DNA from: Calocera cornea HHB12733
Lineage: Eukaryota; Basidiomycota; Dacrymycetes; Dacrymycetales; Dacrymycetaceae
Direction: 5' to 3'
Length of the DNA stretch: 39,854 nt
Assembly: GCA_001632435.1 (NCBI GenBank)
Contig: KV424131.1
Location: 1-39,854 of the forward strand
Position 1 is the first letter of the stretch; every line of letters begins with the position of its first letter. A model generated the notes under the pieces. That model was not told the origin of the DNA. It saw only the letters and a program-made list of their open reading frames with translations, and did not search any database. Of this stretch, positions 21,108 to 31,892 are shown piece by piece. The position numbers and the translations under genes are program-made.

Positions 21108-22141
21108 CTATTGGGCAACGGCTCGCCTAGCAATCGATCCGCCCAAAACCGACGGCGAGATCGCTGCGCGCTGGACCGGAAGGCCAGAAATTGTTCCAAA
21201 GCCCACGCGCCGCTCCCGCCGGCAAAGATAAGATGGAAAGAGTGGATGTATGCACTCACCCCGACACCCCACCTTACAGGCGCCTCCTCCCCCTCCCAAA
21301 GGTCCCACATTCCCTTGACCCGATCTGCCGGGTCCAGGTCTACCACGACCACGCTGTCGACGCGCTTGCGGATGGAGGTGCCCCGGAGGGTGTAGAGCTG
21401 GGTCTGGGAGAACACCAGCTGCGTTGGAGTGGAGGCGAGGAGGTGGGAGGCGAGAGGGTAGGGCGGGAAGAGCAGGGGGAGGGCGTAGAACTGGAGGGTG
21501 CGTCAGTGCACTCATCGGAGACGGAGATGCTGGGAGATGTTGGGAGATAGTGGGATTGCAGTGTGAGGGAAGGAGGAGGGAAAGGCGTACTTGGGCAGCG
21601 ACCTGCCTGAGCCCCACGGCTCGCGCGAGCGGGTCCTCATACGTCGAGTCCCTCCTGAAGCTCCTCTCCCATATCTCCACGGTTGGGCGGCCCGCGAACA
21701 GCTAGCGCAACACCGTTGTAAGCGCTACTGCCCTCCCGATAAGCAGGAAGGAGGGCGCACCTCGCGGATATCATGCAGCACCCTCTGCCTCTCTGGCGGG
21801 AGCAGGTCCTCCGAGAGCTCGTCCTCCCCAAGGCTAGCCGCAACCATCGCGACGCTCCTGCTGCTTCTCCGGCGCCTCATCCCACTCCCCCTCCGACTGC
21901 CCGTCCTCGTCCTCGTCCCACTCCCGCCGAACGCGCCTCCTCCTCCTCCCGAGCCAGCGCCGAGGCCAGAGCCAGCGCCGAACTCCTCATCCGGCGATTG
22001 GGGCGTGTTGTGCGCTGCGGCGTGGAGGGAGGAGGAGGAGAGCAGCTGTCCCGAATGGGGGAAGGCGGAGGAGGGGAGGAGGGAGGTGAGCAGGTGCGGG
22101 GGGTTGTACCCCCCCGTCGATGGGGAGCGGAGGGCGGACAT
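21108..22141 (-). CDS. NTF2-like domain protein
   Basis: Exon 1 21761-22141, exon 2 21591-21701 and exon 3 from 21490 downward are in one frame. The last exon is uncertain and ends near 21108. Residues 1-110 are low-complexity (Ser, Gly, Arg-rich). The conserved part follows: GRPTVEIWERSFRRDSTYEDPL, split here as GRPTVEIW and RRDSTYEDPL, then AAQFYALPLLFPPY and VVVVDLDPADRVKGMWDLW. I recognise this pattern (a D..YEDPL motif, a FYALP helix, a strand ending in VVDLD, then a W-containing strand) from an uncharacterised Agaricomycete family with an NTF2/SnoaL-type cone fold. Role unknown. The start at ATG 22141 is the first in a GC-rich leader. Confidence 0.65.
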
Positions 22142-22171
22142 TGGACCGGGAGGGGTTTATGTAGAGGGCGA

Positions 22172-22198
22172 GGGGATGGGGGCGATGGGGAGGGGGGG
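22172..22198 (+). promoter_or_regulatory. G-quadruplex-type motif upstream of the NTF2-like gene
   Basis: Four G-runs of at least four bases separated by loops of two, four and one base, just upstream of the start codon at 22141. The G-rich strand is the plus strand, opposite the coding strand. More G-runs follow to about 22240. Confidence 0.4.
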
Positions 22199-23225
22199 TT
22201 GGTTGGGGGGGAGCCGTTGGGGAGGATGGCGGGTGGTGGGGCGATCGGAGGGGCGATGGGGACGATAGGGCTGGATGTATGCGTGCGCGGTGTCTGCGGG
22301 GTAGCCGATCGATAGGCAGACCGCGCGGGAGTCGGTCGTCCACCGTACAATAGGATAGGATCGTGCGCCGCGGTCGGAGAAGTGTGACTGGCGCTCGCAG
22401 CTCGTGTGCAGAGTTGCCTCCCGCGGAGAGGGGTGGTCCTTTCCCACCCCACTAGCTCGCGAGAGGATGTGCCAAACGCGAGCAGCTCACGCGCCCTGCC
22501 GAATCCAGTCAACCAAGGGCACCCGAAGCAGGGCGGGTGATAGATAACACCACCCTCGGTCGGCTCTGCTCTGTATCACGCTCGCTCCGCACCCCCTGTC
22601 CCGACGGCGCTTCTGGGCGCGTGAACGTCGCCCTCGACTGAATGGAGGCAAGGGTTCTCTTGGCGCGCCAATGACGTGCGCCCTGCACAGAATAATGGGC
22701 GGAGGAACTCGAAGAAGGCTCCCGCGTCGGCTCCGGCGGAAGCACCTCAGGTGGACGGGCCCATCCATCGCGTTGCGAGGGCCGATCTTATCTCTACAAG
22801 ACTTGAACAGCGATACGCACTGTGCATACAGTCCACGGCAGGTCCGAGACATTTTCGGTTTGGATTGTCTCGGGAGGAGGGGACAAGCGGGATGTAATAC
22901 AGTATTCACGCACACCGCTCAAGTCGTGCGTGCCAGCGCATCATCGCTCGCTGCACAGTGCAGGCAGGGAATGGGGTATAGGATGAATATGATATCTGCT
23001 CGTTGTACTTGTACAGCTCTGAAGTCTGGAATCTGGATCTTCGAGAATAGGCAAAATATCCTAGCTACTGGGTTACAGGTATCAGACCACGGCGTCGTGG
23101 CGCCACAGCGTCATACAGCATACAGCGTAGAGGGACTGCACATGAGCAGTTTCGTCGGAAGAGGTTCGTTCGCGTCCACGAGAGCCAGAAGAGGTTGAGA
23201 TAGAGATAAGAATAGAAGCCAGAAG

Positions 23226-23244
23226 GAGTAGAGTAGAGTAGAGT
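23226..23244. repeat. Microsatellite (GAGTA), about 3.8 units
   Basis: Perfect pentanucleotide tandem repeat in the 3' flank of the F-box-like gene. Confidence 0.8.
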
Positions 23245-23496
23245 GTGCCAGCCGTGTTGTCGTCTGCAAGCCGGATCTTCTCTTCCATGCGCGTGCAGCC
23301 CTCGGGGTGGGCAAGGGATGCCCCGTCCTGTGCACGCCAAGCGTCGGCAGAAGGCTGCCGTCGTCGGTGATGCCGGCAGTGGCAGGAGTGAGTGAGCCGA
23401 TAGCTGGTCCGTCGTTTTGGTGCCGGTGAGGCTGTTTCCTCCGCCCGGAGAGGAGGCGTGCGTGCAATGCGGCGGCCCCGTCGATGGCCGGCTCGC

Positions 23497-24741
23497 TCAC
23501 TGCTCGAGCCTCAGCACCTCCCCTACGAGGACCTGTGCCCCCCGCTCCTCCTGCTCCTGCTCCTGCTCCTCCCGGCCCCAAACCCTGCCCTGCAGCTCCC
23601 AGATCCTCCCCTCCCGTACCATCTCCGCAAACCAAGGCTTGAACGCGCGCTTCCCCTCGATGCTGTCCGGGCAGCCGTACTGCAGTGCCGACACCTCGTG
23701 GATCTCGCAGGGGTGGGGGCGGCGGGCGAGGAGGGACTTGCCGATCAGGTGCTCGAGTTCCGCGAGGGTTGGCAGGGCGGTGGAGGGGAGCGCTGGGGAG
23801 CGCGGGGAGCGCGGGGAGGGAGGGGTGAGGGGCGGCGAGGGCGGAGGCGAGGAGAGACGCCGCGAGGAGGGCGCGCAGGGCTCGATCAGGATCGCTTTCC
23901 TCAGGTTTGGCAGGCACGACAGGAGGTGGGCGAAGCTCGCCAGCTGCCGTCTTGAGCGCGCGGGGAGGGTGATGACGAGGATGTCGAGCTGGGGGAAGAG
24001 CTGGGGCAGGCGCTGGTAGTAGCCCGCATTGTCGGAATGGTCGTGCAGCACGGCGTGCATGAATGCGAGGCGTTTCAAGCGCGGGAAGTCTGTCCAAGTG
24101 CTGAAGATCTCGAGCGGGTAGCGTTGCCCGCCCGGTATGAGCGCGAGCTCTTCTAGTCGGTCTGTCCCTGGCAGAGGGCCTGATTTGGGAGAGGGGGTGA
24201 ACCACTGGATCTGCCCTTCCAGGTTGAGGCGCTGCAGAGAGTGCGCGTAGAGCGCCCAGATATGCTTGACGTCGATGGAGGAGATGGGGATGCCTGCTGC
24301 GAAGCCCATTGATCTCGTGTGGCGGTGGGCGCGCGGGAGGGCGGGGTCGAAGAATGCGCGGAGCTGGGGGAGGGAGGTGAAGGATATGCGGGAGTAGAGG
24401 TGGCGGAAGGAGAGGGAGGAGACGGCCCGGGAGACGAGGCAGAGGGAGAGGAGGGTGTGGAGGACTTCGGGCGTGTGCGTGTAGGATGAGGACTGGTGCG
24501 GGGCCGCGAGCGAGTCGACGATGTCGAGCACCAGCTCGAGAGGGAGGCAGCGCTGAATTGCGTACGCTTGGGATGGGCGTTGTGCGGGTGCTGCGGGGTG
24601 CGACTCCCTAGCTCGGGGTGCTGGGGTGGAGGGAGACATAGTTGGCAGGGCAAGGCAGCGGGGCGTGAGGAGGCTGTTGACAACGGCCAAGATGGCAGCC
24701 GAGGGGTATGTCGGTGGGAGGAGGGCGAGGGACAGAGACAT
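23497..24741 (-). CDS. F-box-like domain protein, intronless (414 aa)
   Basis: One continuous frame from ATG 24741 to the stop at 23497. An F-box-like segment lies at about residues 66-125 (LPLELVLDIVDSLA, then LCLVSRAVSSLSFRHLYSRI), with the usual P-x-E-hydrophobic start and the VSR..S..FRHLY end seen in many basidiomycete F-box proteins. Residues 150-320 have leucine-rich, LRR-like spacing (LQRLNLEG, RLEELALIPGG, RLKRLAFMHAVLHDH, LDILVITLP). A Pro/Ser-rich linker and an EQEQEQEE run occur near the C-terminus. Met35 may be the true start, since residues 1-34 are unlike the family. Likely role: substrate adaptor of an SCF ubiquitin ligase; the substrate is unknown. Confidence 0.8.
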   Translation of the reverse strand: MSLSLALLPPTYPSAAILAVVNSLLTPRCLALPTMSPSTPAPRARESHPAAPAQRPSQAYAIQRCLPLELVLDIVDSLAAPHQSSSYTHTPEVLHTLLSLCLVSRAVSSLSFRHLYSRISFTSLPQLRAFFDPALPRAHRHTRSMGFAAGIPISSIDVKHIWALYAHSLQRLNLEGQIQWFTPSPKSGPLPGTDRLEELALIPGGQRYPLEIFSTWTDFPRLKRLAFMHAVLHDHSDNAGYYQRLPQLFPQLDILVITLPARSRRQLASFAHLLSCLPNLRKAILIEPCAPSSRRLSSPPPSPPLTPPSPRSPRSPALPSTALPTLAELEHLIGKSLLARRPHPCEIHEVSALQYGCPDSIEGKRAFKPWFAEMVREGRIWELQGRVWGREEQEQEQEERGAQVLVGEVLRLEQ

Positions 24742-24847
24742 GTAACGGTAACGGGAGCAGGGAGGTGCCGATGGTGGATATGGGCGATATACCAGCCAGC
24801 GTGTGATAGTAGTGTGCTGTCCGGTTCGATTCAGGTGCGGTGAGCAG

Positions 24848-24865
24848 CAGGCAGGCAGGCAGGCA
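24848..24865. repeat. Microsatellite (CAGG), 4.5 units
   Basis: Perfect tetranucleotide tandem repeat about 105 bp upstream of the F-box-like start codon. Confidence 0.8.
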
Positions 24866-25746
24866 AGGGTCGTGCAGGGGCTGAGGGAAGAGGGGCGAAG
24901 TGTGCCGGGCCAAGGGAGAGGGCAGGCCGGTTCAACCGTGGGGGGTATTTGTATGCGCTGTATTCACGCGGGGTTGCCAGTGTGTGTTATATGACTGTGG
25001 GAGGGGCCGGGGGTGATGGAAGGCCAAGCAAGGTCAAGTCAGCGCGTGAGAGGGAAGCCGGCAGAGGGGTGAACGATGCGGGAGGGCACGGCCGCTCGCC
25101 GGGGCGGGACGCGTTGCTCCCCCTTTTGCGCGCAGCGGATTGGGCGGCCCATACGGCGCACGGCCGGATCAGATCAGGCACAGCGTCGCCCAGCGAGCGG
25201 GCGGCGTAAGAACAGCACAGTGCTGAGCGAGGAAGCGCGCAGAACCAAGCTGCGTGAGCCGTCGCCGGGCCAGAAGTCCCCTCGCCGCGACGCGTACGGC
25301 ACGCCCCAGCCAATCACAGCAGCCCCTTTACAACCCGCGATTCTGCGTGCCCTCAGCCCGCAGCTGCACGCCCGGCCAGCGATGATCTGATAACCCGTCG
25401 AGCCACAAAAACCGGGCACAGACATGACTACACCCCACCCGCACCGCTCTGGCCAGTCAAAACCGCGTTTGTGGTCGCCCTCACCGAGGAGGACGACGAG
25501 CAGCGCCCGGCGGCGCTCAGCCAACCACAGCGCCCCATTTTGTCACTTGTCCAGACTGGGGCACCCATTCCAGCGGAGGCATCCCCATCGCCAGGGGCTC
25601 AAGGGTTCTGCATTTTGGCCCCGGTCGCCCGGTCCGGTGGCTGTGCCGCGATCCAATCGCGGCCAGAGCGGACTGCCCGATTTTATCAAATCGCCGACAG
25701 ATAACGTGCGCCCACTACATACTTCCCCCCTCCTCGCCGCCGCCGC

Positions 25747-25756
25747 CCTTATAAGG
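25747..25756. promoter_or_regulatory. CArG box CCTTATAAGG
   Basis: Perfect palindrome of the CC(A/T)6GG type, flanked by nearly symmetrical GCCGCC/GGCGGC. It may serve as a MADS-factor site or core promoter in the divergent intergenic region. Inference only. Confidence 0.35.
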
Positions 25757-27870
25757 CGGCGCTTGCCGACGCGCGTATGCACCGACGCGTGCCAGCGGTG
25801 TCCTGTGTCCGCGCAGCCTGGGAAGCCTAGAAGCCCGCAGATCGGCTGCTCCGATCACCGGCCGACGCAGCTCCAGCTTGGCAGCCAGCCTTCCATCGTT
25901 CGTACCACACCGCCCCGCTCGGCACACACAACCCACGCAACGATATTGGCTCACTGTGCCCGCTTCCTCGCAAATTAGACTCGCGCGAAGCCGGAGCACG
26001 GACGTCCGGCACCCGTTCTTCGCACCAGCCATCAGGCGGCGGAGAACTTGTGAAGTTGTGAATGCGGTGCGAGAACTTCGCGCTTCGCGGGGTGGTGATC
26101 GTGCCACCAGAGCGTGCGGATTGCGGGGATGACGCATGCCGGCTTACTCGGACGTGCGGGAAGTGCCGGCCTCGAGCGCAGCTCCAGCGGCTACGTCCTA
26201 CGTAGTGCTGAGAAGCGTGGGTGGTGGACCGCCGCTCCACCCCACGACCGAGTACGACTATTATCCGATCCGACCCTCCGCTGACCTCGTCAATAGGACG
26301 CGATGCGATAGATAACCACCACCGCGACTGCTGCCGTTAGCAGCATCCGTTGGCATCCCACCCACCACGGTCTCTTCCCACCCTTTGCCCTCTGCAGCAT
26401 TCGCCCTCAGCCCTTCTGTCCGCCCCGGAACGTTCCCACCCCTCCGCCCCTCCTCGCGCACCCGAAGGCCTCAGCCTCACAACATTCCACCCCGCCCTCC
26501 CGTCTTCCCACACGAAGGATATGCTAAGGGTGCAGGGCTGACAGCAGGCGGGCGCCGCACATCCCGCCTTCGCCCAGCTTTCACGATACGCTGCTGTGCA
26601 CCTGCACCTGCGTGCGGCTGATTCGTTGCGAACGCTCCCGTGCAGGTGCTCGCAAGTCCGCCGATGTGGCAGGGGACGGGCGCTGCTCGCGAATCGCGCG
26701 GTGTGGGTTGTTTCTATTCCTGGTCCCATACCCGCGGGGGGGGGCCATCTGTATGCCCTGTTTTCGTGAACAGGTCGGCGGCTGTGGGAAAGGTGACGCG
26801 GCGCACATCCTTGAGGGCGGGATGACGCAGCCACTCCCGAAGCTTGGGAGAGCGGACCGGACGCAGCGGGAGGAGAGGCACCACTCGCCCCTTGCTTTTA
26901 CGTTCAGAGGACGTGCGAACCGCGCTCCGCTCAATCGCAAGCCGTGGATTGCGGTTTGTCGTTGAGCGGGGCGCGTCTTACGACCCCGCCCGAGCATGGA
27001 GAGTCGTCCGACTCCGACCTGCGCGCGAAGACTGGCATCCCACACCTGTGCTCCTACCCGCTCCATCAACCAGCTGAAAAGTACAAAGTCACAGCCTCGT
27101 CCGCGCAACGGCCGGGATCCGCGAAATCACAGCTCGATGTGGGGAAGGGAGCCATGGGCTGGAAGCATGGGAATGTGCGCTTCGCGAAGCACGAGCTTAA
27201 TAACCATACGGGGCTTGTGAAACCGCTCGCTCGGGGGCCGGGGCGCGGAGCCGCTTATAAGCCTCTTTGCAGGAGCACACGCAGCACGTCGTCTAGGTTT
27301 GTCGGATGTCCGGAAAGACATTGTTGGCTGATGGGGAACTCATTTGCTCCAATATTCGCTGAGCGAGGGGGTCCGGCGCGATGCCGAGTTGGGCTGACCG
27401 AGGGAGTGGACTCGGAGGACGCGACGGTTCCGGAAGTCAGGGTTGCTCGCCGCCGCTACCGCTGTAACACGATGCGATTGCCAGCTCGGCTCTTGTCACG
27501 GCGGCGCTCCTGCCTGTTTAGCACTCACCCTTCCAGCTCTAAAGAGACCTAGATAAGACGTCGTTGATATTGACGCTGGAGACGAGGACTGACAGTGGTT
27601 GCAACACTGCGGCAGTCAACGGTCTGCCAGTCGCGGAGGAAGGACGAACTCGAGACAATCTCGTCCCAGCGCCCAGAACAGCTACTTTCCCGCAGGCTCC
27701 TTTTGGTCCAATCTTGTTGTTTCATTGACCCGGCACAGTCCGGCGCGTACTCGTCTCGGCTGAGGCTAAAGCCATTAACCGGACCTCGCTGGTGACCGGC
27801 TGCCATCCTGGCAACGCCAGGCCCCGTCGCATCCCAGACGTCTACCAACTACAGCCGACTATTCTCACCC

Positions 27871-30481
27871 ATGCCTCTCGTCGATGTATCTGAAGTTTCC
27901 AACAGGGAGTTTGACTACATCATCTGTGGTACGTTTCTGGGGCGTTGCCATTTGGATGTCGTGTTAACGCCGGTGCCGGTTGGGGCAGGTGGAGGCGTGC
28001 GCTCTTTCCTTGCTCGTCACGCTTACTCTTTCCTCATCGGCTCGACACCTTGCAGACAGCCGGCCTGACGCTCGCCGCCCGTCTCTCGGCCGATCCCGGT
28101 GTGACCGTGCTGGTGCTAGAGGCGGGAAATGCCAATCTGGACGATCCGGCGATCCTCGTGCCGGCCCAGTACCTGCGCCAGCTCGGGGACGAGCGGTATG
28201 ATTGGAAGTTCACCACTACTGAGCAGGAGCATTGCAAGGGTCGGCGTTATGTTTGGCCTAGGTAAGTGCCTTGTGCGGAGCATGGTTAACCGGAATGCCC
28301 ATCCGCATTCGTCAGGGGAAAGGGGCTCGGTGGCTCGTCGGCTACTAATTTTATGGCATATATCCGACCTCCCGCTGAAGACGTAGACGGTAAGTCACGC
28401 TTGGACATGGACAGCCTATGAAAGCTGAGGGAGATGACAAGCCTGGGAAAAGCTCGGTAATCCTGGATGGAACTGGTCCAACTACCTCAAATATTCCAAA
28501 CGCGGGGAAAGGTCATCGCGTTCACGCTCGTCGACATAAATGCTTGCTAAATGTCGCTAGGTTCACTGCACCAACGGAGGAACTGGCGACTATATACCGG
28601 CATACGTTTGAGGAACAGTATCATGGAACGGAGGGAGAACTTCAAGTCTGCTTTCCTCCATTGATCATGGCAGGCGAGGTTCCTTATCAAATGGTACGTG
28701 CACAATGCCAATCCAGGCCCGAGCTGACACATATGCTAGTCGATGAACAATCTGGGCATCCCAACTCTCAAAGAACCAGTATGCTTAATTGACTTGACAA
28801 CACCGTCAAGCTTCTCATGAGATGTCTCAGCTCAGTGGGGACGTCAACGGCACCTGGATGAGCGCAATCACTGTCGGTGCGGCAGGCTATGTAATATGGG
28901 GTTGAACCGCACTCATCCGCGATGCTCGTAGATCCCACAACGTTGAAGAGGTCGTACGCAGTCACAGTACGGCAATGAACTCCATGCGCATGAGCGCTGG
29001 TACTGAGTGTTTGGCAGGCGTTTCTTGAGCCTTACTTGGGACGGAAGAATCCCGTCGTCCTCACGGGCGCTACGGTAGAGAGAATTGGGTTTCCAGATTC
29101 GGCTCCTGGCCCTCGATTCCAAATTCTTGACTTGAAGGCGACATCAGTCGAGTTTTGGTGCAGCGGCGTAGCTCACAAGGTACTGGTCGGCCGAGAGGTG
29201 ATTATCTGCGCCGGGTAAGCCGATACATGATGGCTCCAGTTGACACTGCTAACGCATACGGCTGATACCTCCGTCAGCACGTTGAAATCACCCCAAATTC
29301 TGGAGCTCTCCGGGATCGGAGCTCCCGAGGTTCTGATACCTCTGGGAATAGAGCCTCTCCAGACTGTTCGAGACGTAGGTGAGAATGTACAAGAGCATAT
29401 CTACTTAGGGATTTCGTATGGTAGGAGAGTCTGTGAAGTTGGAATTCAGCTAATGGAACGGCAGAGATGGACCCAACTAAGGAATGGCAGACCTTGGATA
29501 AGCTGAGGGATGATAACGTGTGGGCGGCCGAGCAAATGCAGTTGTTGTACGTACCAGTTTTATCCGCCCACCTTGTCGCACTGATTGCAACAGCGAATCT
29601 AAGCAAGGCATCCACACTCTCGGCCTCGCCGGCTTCACCTTCACGCCTATGCAGCAAGTCTCGTCCAAAGCATCTGAAATCATTGCCGCGCAGTGCGCAA
29701 AGCTCTCCGCCTTCCGCAATGACAGGAAGATCCGTCCGGGTTTGTGGGAGCAGTATAAGGCGCAGATGCGCGTACTTCAGAGTGAGAATTCGGTCGACAT
29801 GGAGTGGACGACTCTGCCCCAGTTCCGCACGTTCCGTACACAGCCGGTGCAGGGGAAACAGTACATGACGGTACTCGTGGCACTGAACCACCCTTTCTCA
29901 AGGGGATCGATCGTAGGCCGTCCAACTCCTTCCACGCAGCATTAACGAGCCCCTTCCGATAGCATATCGGGTCGAAGGATCCCCACCAGCAACCAGTGAT
30001 GAATCCGCACTACTTTGAAGACGATTTTGACATGCAGCTCCTGGTAGAGGGATTCAAGTTCGCGAGGAAGGTGGCGGAGACGGAGCCGTTCAAGTCCTGT
30101 ATTGTGCGGGAGATCGACCCAGGTCCAGCGGTACGGACAGACGAAGAGATACGGGAATACATCATCGAGGGCCTGATGACTGCCTTCCGTATGTGCTGTC
30201 CACTGGAATTGCGCTTGACGCCTGACCAATACGCAGATACGGTGGGATCATGTTCCATGCTTCCACAGGAGCTGGGAGGGGTGGTGGATCATCGTCTGAA
30301 GGTGTACGGAACGCAGAATGTGAGGGTGGCAGATTTGTCGATCGTCCCGTTGCATATTGCAGCGCATACCCAGGCGACCGCCTATGCGATCGGGGAGCAA
30401 GGTGAGTGGGGAACTAATATTTGACATCTCAAGGCTGAGACGGATAATGCAGCGGCCGATATCATCATCGGAGTGATTTGA
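27871..30481 (+). CDS. GMC oxidoreductase, FAD-dependent (607 aa)
   Basis: Sixteen exons in one frame: 27871-27928, 27989-27996, 28056-28261, 28316-28389, 28442-28511, 28561-28693, 28740-28778, 28831-28876, 28932-28960, 29018-29214, 29278-29420, 29465-29546, 29594-29912, 29963-30188, 30237-30401 and 30453-30481. They total 1824 nt, a normal family length. The FAD-binding motif CGGGTAGLTLAARLS is at residues 19-33. GMC signature 1 (GKGLGGSSATNF) is near 91-102 and signature 2 (GTLKSPQILELSGIG) near 287-301. The active-site pair is His544 (HTVGSCSM) and His587 (PLHIAAHTQA). There is no signal peptide, so it is probably intracellular, unlike secreted aryl-alcohol oxidases. Substrate (an alcohol or sugar) is unknown. 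All key residues are present; the gene looks functional. Confidence 0.92.
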
Positions 30482-31892
30482 GAAGGTTCACACTCGGGTA
30501 GTCAAAGTAAACATACATATGTTGCCAGAGCGTCAAGTTCAGCCGTAAGCGACTAGATCGCTATCGGGAGACGCGCGGCTCGGCACCCTGGGCAAAGCGC
30601 CTGCCATGCCTCCCCCGACATCTCGACTTCACTGATCTCGAAAAAACAATTACTTTATGACTCCGCTTGAGACAGTTCCTTGCGATCATGTGGAGGGACA
30701 ATCATGAAAGTGGAGTACTGTGATTGCTGAAGCATTCTCACTGGCCGTTTGGAACTACATTAGCGGGGAAGTGACAGAAGTGTGCCAAGTATTCTACACC
30801 GTCTTCAACAATAGCTGAACAGATATGCAGGTTAATACTGGGAAGTTATACAACAGGATCGGCGTCTCAATCAATGACAGTCTCGTTGCCGGTATTGCGC
30901 CATTGTGATGGCTGTTGAATGCTTTGATATGTACGTACATACCAACATGCTCTACGCTATAAATACAGCAAAAATATTGGTAGCCCGAACGTAGAGGGAG
31001 TGAAGATAAGGGACACACTACAGGGAGACACGTCTTCTTTGGCAATCAAGGGGAGGAGAGGCGGAGCCGGAAGGAGGCTCGCATGACATCTGTACAATGT
31101 GGACTGCACCCTGCAACACGCCTGCAATGGAACCATCTGAATTTGCGCGGCGGGTTGGACAACGATATCCTACCTCTCAGGTGTCAGTACTTGCTGATCA
31201 TGCTCCCCACTCTGATGAGACTGAGCTTCAGCTACAGCAGCCAGTGACTCATAGATGCTGATGTCGTGTGGAGTAGGTGGGATGCGGGCTTGTTAATGTT
31301 AGTATAATCTGACATGAGAGATCGCTGCTGCAGCAGAAGAGACCGTCGGTTCGGTTCTTGTTGAGACTCATGTGTACATAGGTGCAACACGAGTCATTTA
31401 TACTGATACAACATAGGTGCCCTATGTTCTTTGCGACGGTGCAGAACAAGAAGACAACATGTTTTGGGACATGATTCCGGCGGCAGTGCACCAGTGCATG
31501 CGCCCATTGCATCACGCAGCTCTTCCCTTGCGACGAGAAGCTGGCTTCCCCCACAGTCGCCACAGACCTCAGCACCACGTTCCCCATCATCACCGCAGAA
31601 CCAACGACTAGGCGCTGATGGCCTAATCGCCGATGACGATTCGGTGCTCGACCATCCAATTGCAACGCACGATTAACTAGACGTTTGATGACCTAAATGA
31701 CTAAATTGTAACGGACGATTAGGTGAGTGACGACCCATCTGAGCTTCTGGTTATCCCGGACTGCGCACCTCGCTTACGTATCCTTGTACGATATTGCTAG
31801 CAACGCAGGTGTCTGCAGAAGAGAGCAAACCTATAGTTCTAACTTATCTGATGTAACTGATCTTTATTTTCGATCTTGTGGTATTAAATAGA
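30482..31892. other. Intergenic region between convergent genes
   Basis: 1.4 kb between the 3' ends of the GMC gene and paralogue B. It contains an imperfect palindrome of the GACTAGGC...GCCTAATC type at 31606-31628, with more CGATTA/CCTAAAT words to about 31725. No gene supported. Confidence 0.45.

Larger units (their letters stand above)
22142..23496. other. Intergenic region
   Basis: About 1.35 kb between the NTF2-like gene and the F-box-like gene, both on the minus strand. It holds the G-run cluster (22172-22240) and a short tandem repeat at 23226-23244. No gene supported. Confidence 0.45.
24742..27870. other. Long GC-rich intergenic region between divergent genes
   Basis: 3.1 kb between the divergent starts of the F-box-like gene and the GMC oxidoreductase, the longest gene-free stretch in the right half of the window. 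Long open frames occur on all strands because GC-rich DNA lacks stop codons; none shows a domain or coherent exon chain. It contains a CArG palindrome at 25747-25756 inside a GC-rich near-palindrome, and TTATAA-type sites at 25749 and about 27254. Confidence 0.45.

Noticed and set aside
22097..22116. GC hairpin of G6 and C7
   Set aside because: It lies in exon 1 of the NTF2-like gene and is explained by Gly-Gly-Tyr-Asn-Pro-Pro codons.
21773..22512. Several long overlapping frames on both strands
   Set aside because: GC- and G-run-driven shadows of the NTF2-like gene and its leader, with no domain.
23552..23580. CTCCTG-type tandem repeat
   Set aside because: Codes for the Glu/Gln run at the end of the F-box-like protein, not a separate repeat feature.
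23111..24205. Long 364-codon minus-strand frame
   Set aside because: A shadow of the F-box-like gene in another frame; GC-rich codon bias removes stops, and the sequence is Pro/Arg/Ala low-complexity.
25076..27552. Open frames of 100-200 codons in the GC-rich intergenic DNA
   Set aside because: Low-complexity Arg/Pro/Ser composition, overlapping on both strands, with no splice-linked family motif.
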